A stretch of 64,000 nt of DNA from Helicoverpa zea (GCF_022581195.2 NC_061456.1:8062501-8126500); one strand, 5' to 3'; counted from the stretch's first letter, positions 48,124 to 60,613 are shown. Notes: a model not told the origin generated them from the sequence alone. Made by a program: numbers and translations.

Positions 48124-48260
48124 ATGAGTCGCCACCAATTGCGCGTGCCTGAGGTGCGCGTGAGTGGCGCGCAGGAAGAGGACGACCCGCCGACCGCGCT
48201 GCCACCCTTCGCACTCACCCTTGCATCTATACCGAGGCGAAGGCATTCTTGGATATGCGG
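48124..48260 (+). CDS. dnc: Candidate first coding exon of a dunce/PDE4 cAMP phosphodiesterase (5' partial gene)
   Basis: An ATG at 48124 (in-frame TAG upstream at 48112) opens 45 codons plus two bases and ends at CGG|GTAAGTG, a strong splice donor. The exon is GC-rich in AT-rich surroundings. The peptide starts MSRHQLRVPE, has an acidic EEDD at 18-21, a proline-rich stretch (PPTALPPF, 22-29) and ends IPRRRHSWIC. RRHSWIC is the distinctive N-terminal segment of PDE4D3-type long isoforms, where the serine in RRHS is a PKA site (Ser42 here); in that family a variant first exon splices to a common exon beginning around FDVENG. The exon ends in phase 2 with GG, so an A or G start of the next exon gives glycine. 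PDE4 enzymes hydrolyse cAMP in the cytoplasm; this exon holds only a regulatory and targeting N-terminus, and UCR1, UCR2 and the catalytic domain are not in the window. Identification rests on remembered family sequence, not a search. Confidence 0.72.
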
Positions 48261-49726
48261 GTAAGTGAAGACTTTTTATGTTGACAGAATTTTTTGTAGC
48301 GGAGAGATATGAAAGAAGTTCCAGCCATGTATGATCGTGGAAAAGACAACTATGATTGCAGTTGTACCACACGCCTAAAATAAATAAATTAAAACCTGTC
48401 GGATTACATATCCAACACAACTTTTTCTTATATTTTTACTAGCGAACCCTATCATTTATTCATTACCTCGTGTATAAAAACACTTAAATTGGTTTCGCTT
48501 CATACCCATAGCTAAACAATACAACTAAAGCGTCGTGTCTATATTGAATAGATATTTTCAGTGAGTGGCTATCTGTAAGACAAATATCAGTTAATATTCA
48601 TGAGGGGCTCCTGCGATGGTCTGTCCCAGGCATTAGCACAACAATGCCCGGCCACGTAAACGCTCGTTCTAGCTAACCTCGACTATTGTCCTGAGATCAC
48701 TGTCTTCAACTGTTTTTGTATTCCATTATACCCGGCGACGCTTTCACTAGAACCGTCCTATGAATCATTGTTATACATTCGGCTACTCCTTCCCAAATTG
48801 CCCCCTCTACTATATAACTTTATTATTCATCGCATTATGTCCTTTACTGAAAAGCAGACCATACATTTCAAATAGAACTAAAGATATCTATAGTAAATGC
48901 GCATGGCTGGCAAACCGCAAAAAATGGATTTTCTCTTTATTCTGTGAGTGATATTTCAGCACGACATTAGGCGGCACATTGAAGGAAGCCATTAATCTGG
49001 CATTGGCAGCGCTTATACGTCGTTCTTCACACGCAATGATTTATCCAATATCAAAATATTTATTTGGTGAATATAGAATGTTATTAATAGATCGTTTTGC
49101 AAAAACGGTCGAGGTTAGCCAAAGATAACCAGAATTTTGATAATACCGCAGAGTAAATGAAAAATCATATTTGGTTCGAAAATCTGGAATTGGATGGGCG
49201 CGACCCAGTAAAACTCATCTTTCGGGCATTGTGAATCTATTGTGACAGTATGTGAGCGAAGCTAATCAATACGCTCACTCGGAAATAGTTCAATCTGGAA
49301 AGCGGGAAATAGCTCCAATTAAATACTGCTTTGATGTTCTGATTGCTCTCTGTGCTGGCGCGTATATAAACGTAGAAAAAGTCTATAAACGTAATGCAAA
49401 TGTAACACATCTCAACGAGTATACAAATATTAAATTAAACGTAAGAAAAAACATTGAAGAGAAAATAAAACATCCAGGGGTTGCTTTCAATTTATTTTAA
49501 AAAAGTTCTATAATTCGATTCGAGTTTTTTTATCGTGCAAGTTCAGTCAGCGCTAACTTCGGAACATTTCGCGTAATTACAACGAGAACAATCAAATGAC
49601 TGCTGTTTTAAAACTTTTTAAGATGGTTCTACGGAAGCTGTAAATGACAATGTTTAATGAGGCATTCAATACTTTCACATTAGATACAAATCGGTATTGT
49701 ACGTATTATGTATATAATTAATCATT
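48261..49726 (+). other. Presumed first intron (start)
   Basis: The intron opens with GTAAGTGAAG at 48261. The sequence to 49726 is AT-rich with no further exon that I can support. If the 48-kb exon joins a common exon beyond the window, the intron spans everything from here on. Confidence 0.5.
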
Positions 49727-49739
49727 AGATAAAATTACA

Positions 49740-49909
49740 GAAGCCAGTAAGTCTGACACCAGTCTAACCTAGGGGTATTGGGTTGCCCGGGTAACTGGGT
49801 TGAGGAGGTCAGATAGGCAGTCGCTTCTTGTAAAGCACTGGTACTCAGCTGAATCCGGTTAGACTGGAAGCCGACCCCAACATAGTTTGGGAAAAAGGCT
49901 CGGAGGAGG
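49740..49909 (+). mobile_element. 170-bp retroelement (RTE-associated family), complete insertion
   Basis: The element starts GAAGCCAGTAAGTCTGACAC, includes GGGTTGAGGAGGTCAGATAG and CGACCCCAACATAGTTTGGG, and ends GGCTCGGAGGAGG. A perfect 13-base duplication, AGATAAAATTACA, flanks it (49727-49739 and 49910-49922). A diverged relative lies at 60614-60795. No coding sequence or pol III boxes. Confidence 0.8.
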
Positions 49910-49922
49910 AGATAAAATTACA

Positions 49923-52900
49923 TATAGAATGAGTCAAAGGAAATAGAGACTCTCATATCTATAGAATTAAAAGAATGTAGTTATTATGAAGAATGCACTT
50001 AATAATATGAACGGCTAAATGGATGGATTATTTTTTTATTGTTTCTACCGTGTCAATCGATACCTTTTCCACCTAACTAGTAAAATAAATTACATGCTTA
50101 CGATTTTGTCGCACAATTTGCATACAACGGGAATTAGTTCGGAGTAGTGGGTCCGAGTTTATGTTGCTCTCGAGCGCAAATGTGAGCGAAACTGTCACAC
50201 ACAATCATAGGAAATTTATGACGGTGCATAACTTGGTAAATGTGCATGTCCGGTTTCAATTATGCCCTTATAAATCCTGTATGGAGCCAACTTTGCGTTG
50301 ATGGTTCTATGGTTCGAGTTTGAGTGTTTTGGAAAACTTTGAAGAGGGAGTTAGTATAGGTATTATTCACTTACCTTAGACATTTATTGATTACTTAAGT
50401 CACTCCTTAGTGACAGATTCTCATAGAAATTCTGCACTAAGGAACGGCTTAAGTAACCATTAAATATCTCTGAGTGTGTCCATTAGTCCTTCTATGTTTT
50501 TTCTTATCAACAGGTATTAGTAGGTACTAGATTCTTAGCATATATAGGAATGTATATTGTACTAAGTCAAACTGCGGCTTTTACTGAGAAGCTAGCTCGC
50601 GGTGTCCGACCTTAGGCTTGCAACCTTTCAGCGCTTTTGTCTGCCTCTCTTCAGTCTCAACTCAAAAGCTTGTCTTTGAAGTGTGACAGCTAGCGGAATA
50701 CACGCGTAATCACCATGATACCTTATTAAACGCAATTGCACCTTTCTGTTTCAAAATTATAATAATTTCAAACAAACACAAAGGAATGCGAAGCCCTTAA
50801 TTTTCTGTACATAATCTGGCAAACGTACAATTTGATGTTATGATAATATTATAAGTACAAATATGTATGCTTCCAGTTTTACGTAAATAGGTTTGTACAC
50901 CGGCTCGCGTCCAAGACGCAATGTACAGAATGTTTAGTACTTTAGACACCATTATTGTTAGGTATTAAGCTCTTGTATAGTTCTTAGATCCGATTATAAA
51001 AAAGAGGTTTTATACTTCAGATGGTAGACAGATACACTCGTAATATTAATTTGAGCTTCAGATTTCGCTCAGCTCTCAAAGACTCACTCCATCAAAGCGG
51101 CCTCCTTGTCTTATCTCCCACTGGTGCGAGGTTTGAGTTAATAGCATTTCCTATTCACAAAATGAATATCAAAATGAAGGTAAAACCTAGTTTCAAAATA
51201 AAAAAATATATACCTTCATTTATAAGAAAGCACGCTGAAGCTCTTAGAAAATTTAGTCAGGATAATTATTTTAGGCTCTATGTACCTAACTAAATGAACC
51301 GAATCCCAATATAACATACAAAGACCTCAATAATCTGTTTACGCAAGGTCTATCTAATTAATCCGAGTTCTTAACTTACTTGGCATTATACTGAAAATGA
51401 TACCGTCTGGCGACCTAAGTGGATTAACCGCGTATACACGCAAACTACTCCCTTATACTGATCAAAGCTGACCGCGGAGATTGCATTAAGTCGGGCCGTA
51501 GGAAGCTGCATCTCGCATGTCGCCACAATAAAGAAACTACACGAGAAAATAAAATATTTTAACTACACCCATCTACTTACTACTCATGTGAAATTACTTT
51601 TCTCTTTGAGTATATTTTTCCTTCTGGATAATGCACTTAACGCTCGGCTAAGAGAGCACCTCTTTACTTACTCAGCACGTCCCTAAAATATTTTACTTTT
51701 GTATGAATTATGTAAAGCCTTGCGTTATGTACGCCTTTAAGATGAACCTTTACTTAGGAAGGATACGTGACCACTGAAATTTAATACTGCGCGCCGTTTA
51801 GTATGAATAAAACATAGGCTGTATCTTTAGTGCGCTTTGAAAGTGATAAGTGGAAGTTTAATTAGTTTTTTGTTATAGTTTAAACTGAAATGTAGTCATA
51901 AAATGAAATGTAATATTTGAATAATAAAAGGTTTATTTGAGAAAATAGGAACATTATTATTAACTCTGTTAATTAAAATGCTGCGAAATGGAGAAGATAA
52001 TTTAACCAAATATTCATGAACAAAGTTTGGGATATGAAACATGTATTGTAGCTTAGTTGGCTACTCACGTAAGTACCAGCCCACCATTTTAATTCACTTA
52101 CCTGAACCACCCAATTCCAGGGCCGCTTTACGACTTCACGCCCGCCTTGTTAGTGCTACAATATATTCAATTGTCTTGCCGTATTCCGACCGGCTTCCAC
52201 TCACTTTAATGTGTTTACTTATTTTCATTAATTCCATTCCACCAAAAAGTTACCAGCCATAAAATGTAGGCAATTTAACGAAGAGTGAATTAACCTTCGA
52301 GATCGTAAATTGTTGGTTTTGTTTAATGTCAATAGATGGTCTTTCATTTACGCAAACAAAGGAACGTCTGCCAAGTAACTTTGCTGCGTAACTTGTAAAG
52401 GGGTCTTGGAAAGTTATTGACAGTCTGTTCTCGTAAAATTATTTGTTCTGCTTGAAAAATGATAGTATTTTGGAGGGCAAAGCGGAGTGTTTGAGCCAAG
52501 AGCTATCGATCAAGTAGGGTGCACCGCCCTTTGTTTAATGGAGCTTATACTGTGATCTCGCTGATAGCATAATTTTGTTTATGTCAAGATTTGGCCATCA
52601 ATTTTGTTTTTAGATAAAAATGAAGATTCATTAGGATGGATACGTTTATTTAATAAATATTTAAATAAGCTTATGTCATTTTTTTTTTGGGTGATTTGTG
52701 CTATGGGTGCCTTGAAAATAATATTCATTAAAGTGGATAGCATTAAAATAATAATAGTGATGTATTCTTAAATCAAAAACTTTATTACAAAATTTTTGAT
52801 TTGGAAATCAAGTCTCAACTTTACATCATACTTACGTGATAGGTACCTATATTAAAATGTGTACCTACTTATTTGTTTGTAATTTGTCAAAGCGGCTGAC

Positions 52901-54045
52901 GCTGTCTTCACTTGTTAAAACTGACGATGTTCACGAAAAGCGTTTCAGCAAAAAATGCAAATTCTTGGCAAATAACGTGAACACAAAGTGGAGTGGTTCC
53001 CTATCAACGAGTGATACAACTGAGTGCAATGTTCGATTCATATCTTACATCATTGTTAAGAAGATCCAAAGAGGTTATGGTACTTATCAATTTGATTGCT
53101 GTACAGATTTAACACAGGCATAGAAATCAGAATTCAGTGCTACATTCAGTTAAGATCGCGAAGTTTTATAAATATTTTTGTCATAGTGATCTCAATACAC
53201 AATAAGTAAATACATAAATTACAGGTATGCTTATTAAGTGTGACAGTGCGTGAATGTTCAAAGATGCGGTTTAGGACACGGCGACATATTTGAAACTCTG
53301 CCACGAGCTATTCTCGTCCTCAGTCGCGCGTAAACACCGACACGCAGACGATATTATTATATCGTGCATTAATAATATTCCGGTCAATTATAATCTTTTC
53401 TGTATCTAAAGACATGCTTCAAGATTAAATGGTTGAGATATAGAAAACAGTTGCGCTGTTAAAAAGTCGGATGCCAATGTCGATTTAAACCGGCTCAGTT
53501 GTGCGCTCGCCGAATTTCTATAGCTTCTTTCAGAGATGTAACTTCGAACGTAACTTCCGCAAACTTTCTTAAGAGCTTTATACTAGCTCCGACGTTTCAA
53601 AGAAGATCGCTAACCAGCACAATAAAAACATTTCTCTGTGAATTCAATAATGGGGCTACGCGAACAAAAGTTGTATATTTCTTTCCAATACGCGATTCTG
53701 AAGTAACTGCATAGGTTTTTGATACCGAATATACATATAAATCTTTGAAAGCTCTTTGATGAAGCTTTTGTAGTTTATGCAAATTATAATTTTGGATTAA
53801 ATACATTTTCAGAAACATATTTTTTATTTGATGATACGTGATCCCAATTTGAAAACTTAAAAATATGACCCAGATAACTATTTAAAATATACGACACCAA
53901 TCACACAAAGAAGAACATTGATCAATTTTAGGAAAGAGGAAAAACATTTTCAGTGGAATTTTCTTCGTTTATCTCATACATGAGTCACGAGTACCACGGA
54001 CAGTGAGTAATATGGTCCATATTTTTGAGAATATATGTAAGTAAG
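49923..54045. other. No gene recognised (presumed intron)
   Basis: Non-coding. The 90-codon frame at 51021-51293 (basic, lysine-rich C-terminus) and the 95-codon frame at 52836-53123 lack recognisable domains, donors or acceptors. Confidence 0.45.
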
Positions 54046-54180
54046 GCAGCAACATGGCATCGGCATCGCGACAATGTGCTGGACCTGTGGCGCTTCGATG
54101 TAAGATGTGACGGGTTCGCGCCAAGCCGCACGCGCAGTCCACGCCTCGCCTCGACCAATATAAACGTCGATCGAAATTAA
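54046..54180. promoter_or_regulatory. Smaller CpG-rich patch, possible alternative promoter
   Basis: A patch with CGGCATCGCGA, GGTTCGCGCC and CCGCACGCGC motifs rises out of AT-rich sequence and ends with an ATATAAAC TATA-like string at about 54161. An ATG in good context (CAACATGG at 54051-54058) opens 18 codons, and a possible GTAAGA donor lies at about 54101. It resembles the patches around the two exon candidates, but no convincing protein is encoded. Confidence 0.25.
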
Positions 54181-54884
54181 AACATAACGTGAAAGTATGC
54201 GCGGGACTTTATCTTATTACAGATGTGTTCCGGACATCTGAATTTGCGCATTTCGATATAGTGACCTCGTGGAGTGAGTGCACTTTGTGTGGACATGTGA
54301 CGTGTAACTGTGATTTCCTCGTTCTCTGTGATAATACTGTGATAGAAAAGTATTTTGTGATACGTTTATGGTAACGTAGCGGAACAACCATTGGCAACTC
54401 ACGCGTGGGAATATTTATTTGTTCCGGTAATCTTAGGAAGTTTTTCAATGAAAAACAATTGAATGCGATAAAAATAGCCGCAAATATATGAATTACGATT
54501 AGCAAACAGTGTGTCTAATACAATTCTATTCCTACTCGTAGTTCAAATGTGGATGAAAAAAAATATCTCTCCCACAAAAACATTAAAGTTTTTTACGCTG
54601 TGATGGTAACTTTAGACATAATCCTCATATCAGAACAAGGCCAGCCTATGACAAACAAAAAGCAACCGACATTATAAGAAACTCTGAACTTCTGACAAAA
54701 TAATACTTTTTGAATAAGCTTTGGGAACAAATGATATTATTTGTAACTGGACTGACCTATCCAGTCTGTTTTGTTATAACACAAGTGTTACATAAATTGT
54801 ACCTTTTTATTTACCTACACAACAATAATTTATACCATATATCACATTACCACAATAGGGTAGTGTCCAGGGTCGAAATAATGA

Positions 54885-55153
54885 AATAATATTTAGTCCG
54901 CTTTTTAGATAATCAAAAAATATTGGATACGTATTTTTTCTTTTTTTAATTAAACATAAAATGACAAAGATAATACACTTCAAAAATTAGGAGTGGGGGC
55001 CTTTTACGTCACAGTGTCCTGAAAATTGTAGCAACTTGTGACGTCACACTCAACTTTAACACGCTATATCTTAACAAGTTCTGATCCAATTTAAAAAAGA
55101 AAAAATACGTATCGCTTAATTTTGGACAATCTACAAGACGGACTAATTATTAT
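54885..55153. mobile_element. Imperfect inverted-repeat element (MITE-like)
   Basis: AATAATATTTAGTCCG at the left pairs with CGGACTAATTATTATT at the right, and further in ATACGTATTTTTTCTTTTTT pairs with its complement at about 55093-55110. The arms are 60-70 bases with several mismatches. The centre has two ACGTCAC/GTGACGTCAC half-palindromes. No ORF. The ends are approximate. Confidence 0.5.
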
Positions 55154-55433
55154 TTTTTAGGAAACTAGCCTATTATTTAAGGCAGATTACATGAACCCAA
55201 ACGTTTGGTTCAACAATTTATAAATAAAAATATATGTCATATTGGATGACTAACTTTTCCTTTTCAAAAGCAATAAAAATACGTGTATTCGGTCATGTTT
55301 CTCTGAACACAAAGGCCAAAATTGCCTCAATTTTTCGCAGTGCAAAACAATAGTCGGAAAATGCTTGCCAATTTATTAACCAGAATATAACTTGTGATTG
55401 AAAATCTTTAAAGTGAACAATTGAACATATGTT

Positions 55434-55597
55434 GTATATGTCGCAGGGATATGATAAAAACAGGGATTTGATCAATTCCCTAAGGGATTTGATCAAATCA
55501 CGGAGGATGTTAAAATAACAACACGATTTTATCTTTTCCCTAAACAAATCTAGTGAATTGAACAAATCCCTAAATTGGTTCAGTGAAATGACAAAAA
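55434..55597 (+). repeat. Left 164-bp inverted repeat flanking LINE C
   Basis: It starts GTATATGTCGCAGGGATATG and ends TTCAGTGAAATGACAAAAA. It matches the reverse complement of 59193-59356 over all 164 bases with two mismatches that I can see. Inside, GGGATTTGATCAA is repeated and GATTTGATCAAATC is a perfect palindrome. It is best read as one TIR of a non-autonomous DNA transposon. Confidence 0.85.
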
Positions 55598-55616
55598 ACA
55601 TGTCAGTTCTTGTCTT

Positions 55617-58600
55617 ATGAAATGAAATGAAATGAAATGAAATGAAATGAAATGAAATCGTTTATTTTGCAAGTTGGACATTACATCACTTTTACACGTC
55701 ATTTTAAGAATGCTGAGGTCGGCATTTCCTAACTGACTGATCCCTGAGAAGAAACGCCGAAACAAACTCAAGGGTCATAGTCTCTTTTAAAGTCCAAACA
55801 TGTTATAAATCAAGTAATATCATGTGTGAGTGTCACCATGTACGCGGTCTGGAATGGCCTTTTGAGGAAAGAGCCACATCAGGCTGGAGCTGACCAGTCC
55901 CAACAGACGGCACGCATGCATCAGTCGTCGTGTAGCTCAAACCATATCTTAGGGAGCTCAACGACCTGTCACACGACGATACCAGATCTGCAGAACATTT
56001 GCGTAGGCCATTCAAAAATACTCAAACCCGCCAGACAGTATTTATGTTATAAGAATATATAATGTTGCTCGCATACACGATACTCACATTCACAATAATA
56101 ATAAAAAAAAAAAAAAAAAATATATAAAAAAAAATACAATTATAATATATAAATGTCAATAAACAATGTCATTAATAAAATGTTATCTGATGATAATATA
56201 TATTTAAATGTCAAAAGTAACAATACACAGGCATTTGAAAAGATATCACTCACTAAGCGAGCAGCTCATTCCCAAGCTTTTTTATCATTTAAATAATCAG
56301 ATATTTTGTAATATCCTTTTTTCAAAAGTTTGGATTTTATATGATTTTTAAATTTCTTGATAGGCAAATCACGAACCGCTTTGGGAAGTTTATTGTAAAA
56401 GCGTATACATTGACCCATGAACGAGTTGCTTACTCTGTGGAGGCGAGTAGCATGTACAGCAAGATTATGTTTATTCCTAGTATTTATGCTATGAACATCA
56501 GACATTTGAACAAAGTCTGATATGTTTTTATGAACGTACATTAAATTTTCAAAGATGTATTGAGAGGCAACAGTCAGAATATTTATTTCTTTGAATTTCT
56601 CTCTGAGAGAAACTTTTGGACCCAGATTATAAATGGCTCGAACAGCTCTTTTCTGTAAAATAAATATAGTTTCAACATCCGCACAGTTTCCCCAAAGGAG
56701 GATCCCATACGTCATTGAACTATGAAAGTAGCTAAAATAAACTATTCTGGCTGTGTCCACATCGGTGATTAGACGGATCTTTTTAATAGCATAGGCGGCG
56801 GAACTAAGTTTTCCTGACAGTTTAACAATATGTGGGCCCCATTGGAGTTTGGAATCAACGGTCAAACCAAGAAATACCGTTGACTCAACAGGCTTCAACT
56901 CTACTCCATTTAGTTGTACATTAGTTTGTAACTGCCTTACGTTGGGCGTTGAGAATTTAATTAACTTCGTTTTAGACTCATTTAAAAGAAGATTATTGAC
57001 ATTAAACCAATGAACAACCTTAGAGAGTGCATTGTTAACTTCGTCAAAATTGTCGAGTTGGCGCTTGATTTTAAAAACTAGTGAAGTATCATCAGCAAAC
57101 AACACAATCTTGTGATTATCCCTTATGTGATACGGAAGGTCATTAATATAAATAAGGAACAAAAAAGGGCCTAGAATTGAACCCTGCGGAACCCCCATGG
57201 TGACCGTAGATCCAGAAGACCTCTTACCGTTAACATCTACCTTCTGAATTCTATTATGCAAATAAGAAGTCAGAAGGTCAAGAGCCTTATTTTTGATACC
57301 ATAGTGGTGAAGTTTCCTGATGAGTATATCATGGTGCACGCAATCAAAAGCCTTGGACAAGTCGCAGAAAATACCGAGCGCATCCTGCGAATCCTCCCAG
57401 GCCTCGAATATATTTTTAAGCAATTCCACGCCCGCATCCGTAGTAGAACGACCCTTGGTAAATCCAAATTGTTTAGTGTGCAACAAATTGTTTCTATTAA
57501 AATGGCTCAACAATTGACGTAATATTAACTTCTCAAAAATTTTACTCAAAGTGGGTAAAATTGAAATTGGCCGAAAATTTGATGGATCGGTTGTACTACC
57601 AGATTTAAACAATGGAATTACTTTACTAAGTTTCATTAAGTCAGGAAAAACACCAGATGCAACACAAGAGTTAAACACAGTTGCTAAATAAGGTGAAATT
57701 ATTTCAATTATCGATGAGATTATCTGAACTGACAATCCCCAAAGGTCAGCAGTCTTTTTTACATCGAGATCTTTATACGCTTGAATAATATCCTTAGAGC
57801 TAACAACTGAGAATTCAAAACCTTTGTCACATTCCGCAACACAATTTTTTAATATTGTAAAAGCCGAACTGGAAGACGACATAAGAGTTCTGGTTGTTAA
57901 AATAGGGATATTGGTGAAAAAATTTTCAAACTCAGATGCTACCCCCAAGTCCGACTTAACGTCTACATTGTTTATTTTTAAGTGGAAGTCTCGATTCCGT
58001 ACAGTGGATCGGCCTATTTCTGAATTGATTATATTCCACGTAGTTTTTATTTTATTACCAGAAGCTTTTATTTTATGTTTTATGTGTATTGATTTAGCGG
58101 AGGTGCAGGCTCTTTTAAATATTTTTGAATAGTTTTTAACATACTGTTTAAATGTTTCATCTTGATTGAATGATCTTTCATAGTATAATTCAAATAACTT
58201 CTGTCTACTTTTGTAAATACCCGGCGTTGCCCAATCACTAAATGTTTCCTGATCACAAACAGATATGGACTTAGTAGTAAAAACTTTTTTAAATTCACAA
58301 TTAATTAAGTTGAATAAAAGGGTGTAAGCTTGATCAGGATTATCATGATAGGGCAATTCAGGCAGTTTTTCAATCAAGTTATTTTTAAAATGTTCCAACC
58401 GATGTTTGTTTACAGGAATAAAACTTACATTTTTTCTCTGAGCTCTGATAGTTTTCATGGGAAAGGTAACTAATTGACCAGAGTGATCAGAATCTAACAC
58501 ATTTAAAATATGTTTGTTTAAAGGTTTTAAGTTAGTAAAAATGTTATCTATACATGTAGCACTAGTGCTAGTTATTCTAGTCGGCTCGAGAAATGTACTG

Positions 58601-59105
58601 TACAAGTTGTATGATTGAAACAGAGTTATAAAATTATTAACAATAGCAGTATTTTCCAGTATATTAATATTAAAGTCTCCACAGACGACAACTGTTTTAT
58701 TATTGTTAGAAATTTTGAATAATACATCTTCCAGATGCTTCTCAAAAATTGTATATGTTGCACATGGGGGCCTGTATACACTCATTACAATGAACTGCTC
58801 AAGCTCAACGCATGATATCTCAATTACTCGCTCAACAGAAAGGTTCACAATATCCTTCCGTTCTTTGAATTTAATATTATTGCGAAGAATTATTAGAGAA
58901 CCACCACGTATTATATTTATGCCTGTCAGAAATTCCTTTATGTAATTCACGATGCCACAAATCAGCTACATGTTTTAATACGTGATTATTACAAATAGGC
59001 ATATCATACGCAACTAAAATATTTTTTATTTTTTAAAGAAATTTTTGTTCATTCTTTCAAAAAATAATATTGTTCTGAGTAATGGTGATTTTTTATATCA
59101 ATATT
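55617..59105 (-). mobile_element. 5'-truncated CR1-group LINE (LINE C) nested between the 164-bp inverted repeats
   Basis: On the - strand the element ends in a (CATTT)n tail at 55617-55658 after GCAAAATAAACGATTTC. A candidate duplication, TTCTTGTCTTA (55607-55617) and TTCTTGTATTA (59106-59116), 10 of 11 identical, would set its 5' end near 59105. The long 3' UTR contains a T-rich run (about 56096-56135), and its last 450 bases might be a second, separate retroelement tail. Removing the LINE leaves a roughly 420-base element with 164-base TIRs. Confidence 0.6.
56266..58965 (-). pseudogene. LINE C ORF2 fragment: endonuclease remnant plus intact reverse transcriptase
   Basis: The frame is open from a stop at 58966 to a stop at 56266 (about 899 codons). 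The first half of the endonuclease is missing; the conserved asparagine and the ETWL-type glutamate are absent. Counting from GTG at 58950 (not a likely real start), the remaining endonuclease shows Y59 (SVYRPP), D92/N94 (CGDFNIN) and SDHSGQL. The reverse transcriptase has FGFTKGRST, FCDLSKAFDCVHH, GVPQGSILGP and catalytic FADD at 618-621. A CR1/Jockey-type C-terminus follows (ILLWGNCADVETIFILQKRA). The uninterrupted frame points to a recent copy, but it cannot be autonomous. Confidence 0.88.
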
Positions 59106-59192
59106 TTCTTGTATTACATACATCTGATTATCATAATTATGTAACCTTTAAACTATTAACCTATTAACCTTTAAAATATCAAAGCAAAATTA

Positions 59193-59356
59193 TTTTTGTC
59201 ATTTCACTGAACCAATTTAGGGATTTGTTCAATTCACTAGATTTGTTTAGGGAAAAGATAAAATCGTGTTGTTATTTTAACATCCTCCGTGATTTGATCA
59301 AATCTCTTAGGGAATTGATCAAATCCCCGTTTTTATCATATCCCTGCGACATATAC
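59193..59356 (-). repeat. Right 164-bp inverted repeat flanking LINE C
   Basis: Reverse-complement partner of 55434-55597, ending GCGACATATAC. Beyond it the flanks do not match, apart from a TATA that belongs to both ends, so the target duplication could be TA or TATA. The 76 bases just inside it (59117-59192) are probably the original interior of the DNA element. Confidence 0.85.
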
Positions 59357-60613
59357 ATTTTTATTGTCGTTTATGACTAGATTTGTTTTTATATTGTGTA
59401 GTCTTAATTTTCCCTCTCTATCGAAGAAAAGTTTGAGGAAAATGGACTCAGATGCCCTAAAATGATGTTGTTACCATAAGTGATAGTCATAGTCTCATTG
59501 TTATCTACCAGCTACAGAACTAAAGAACGATGTCGTAATCTTTAAAAATAAGTTCTGAAATGAATAATTTTATTTAAATTATTAATTTTGTCTATTACTT
59601 TCGATCGAATTTAATCACGTCTAATGCATAGTAATTTAAGTTACTACCAAAATTATCAGTTAAGTTTGACAGGCAATTTACTCTATGGTAATGATATTGC
59701 TTTCATTAATGTAATCAGGCTTTATAGCCTGGGCTCTCCGTGTATCGTGGCTGTGTACTATAGATAATTTATTAAGTTTAGAGCTTAGTCCAACCACACA
59801 ATATCATATGAAACAATAGACTGTAATGTGCGCTGTAGGTAAAATAGTAGTGTTTTGTTTGGGAACCTCCAAATGCTGCGTCTAAAACATGAAACTAATT
59901 GACTATTGTTGTTTATAGCATTTTTTTGGCATGTAAGAACAATCCTTTTTCAATGCAAGGAGTTTTTACAAATTGACTGAGTTCTTAGCATGACGAACGT
60001 GTTTGTGACGATTGGTTCTTTGTTTGTCTGAATCTAGTAGATAAATGATTAGTAAATAACATTAGCTGAGACTTGATATTATTGGGTTACAAATGACTGA
60101 TAGTGTGATTAAACATTACAATTGTGCCAGATTATACAAAGTAAATTAGTTGGTTTGTCATCATTCACGTACCATATTTCATTCAATATATTTTGTAGAA
60201 GGTTAGGTTTAGTACTTTAGCTCAATATTTTTAAATGTAGTAACCATTTTCCATTTGAAACACGTTTTCTAGGTCGAATTAGAAAATGCCGCTGCCAAAA
60301 TTCCAGTGGTTTTTTTTTAATAAGAAGTGTGGAAGAGTGGAATTCGTTATAAGCTATAACTCAAAAATAACCCATCAATGCTTAACCCGTTTATTGTGGA
60401 AGTCCTACTTTCTAGTGGAAATATTTGTGAAAGTCCAGTAAGACGTTGATGAAAACATACCACATTGAGATGCTAAACCACTCTAATGTAATGCTCGGCG
60501 CGGTTGGTCCACAGATTGGAGACCATTTCAGTCATAATTAGTTCCTCTATGTTTCGAAAGGCTTGTTAAATTAATTGTTGTCTTTTGTACACCTTTGATA
60601 GTCGTTATTGGTA
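59357..60613. other. No gene recognised (presumed intron)
   Basis: AT-rich sequence with no supported feature. Confidence 0.5.

Noticed and set aside
47890..48420. 176-codon frame on the - strand
   Set aside because: It is antisense to the PDE4-like exon and its 5' UTR; the GC-rich exon keeps the opposite frame open.
51021..51293. 90-codon lysine-rich frame
   Set aside because: No similarity that I recognise, no exon signals, surrounded by AT-rich non-coding DNA.
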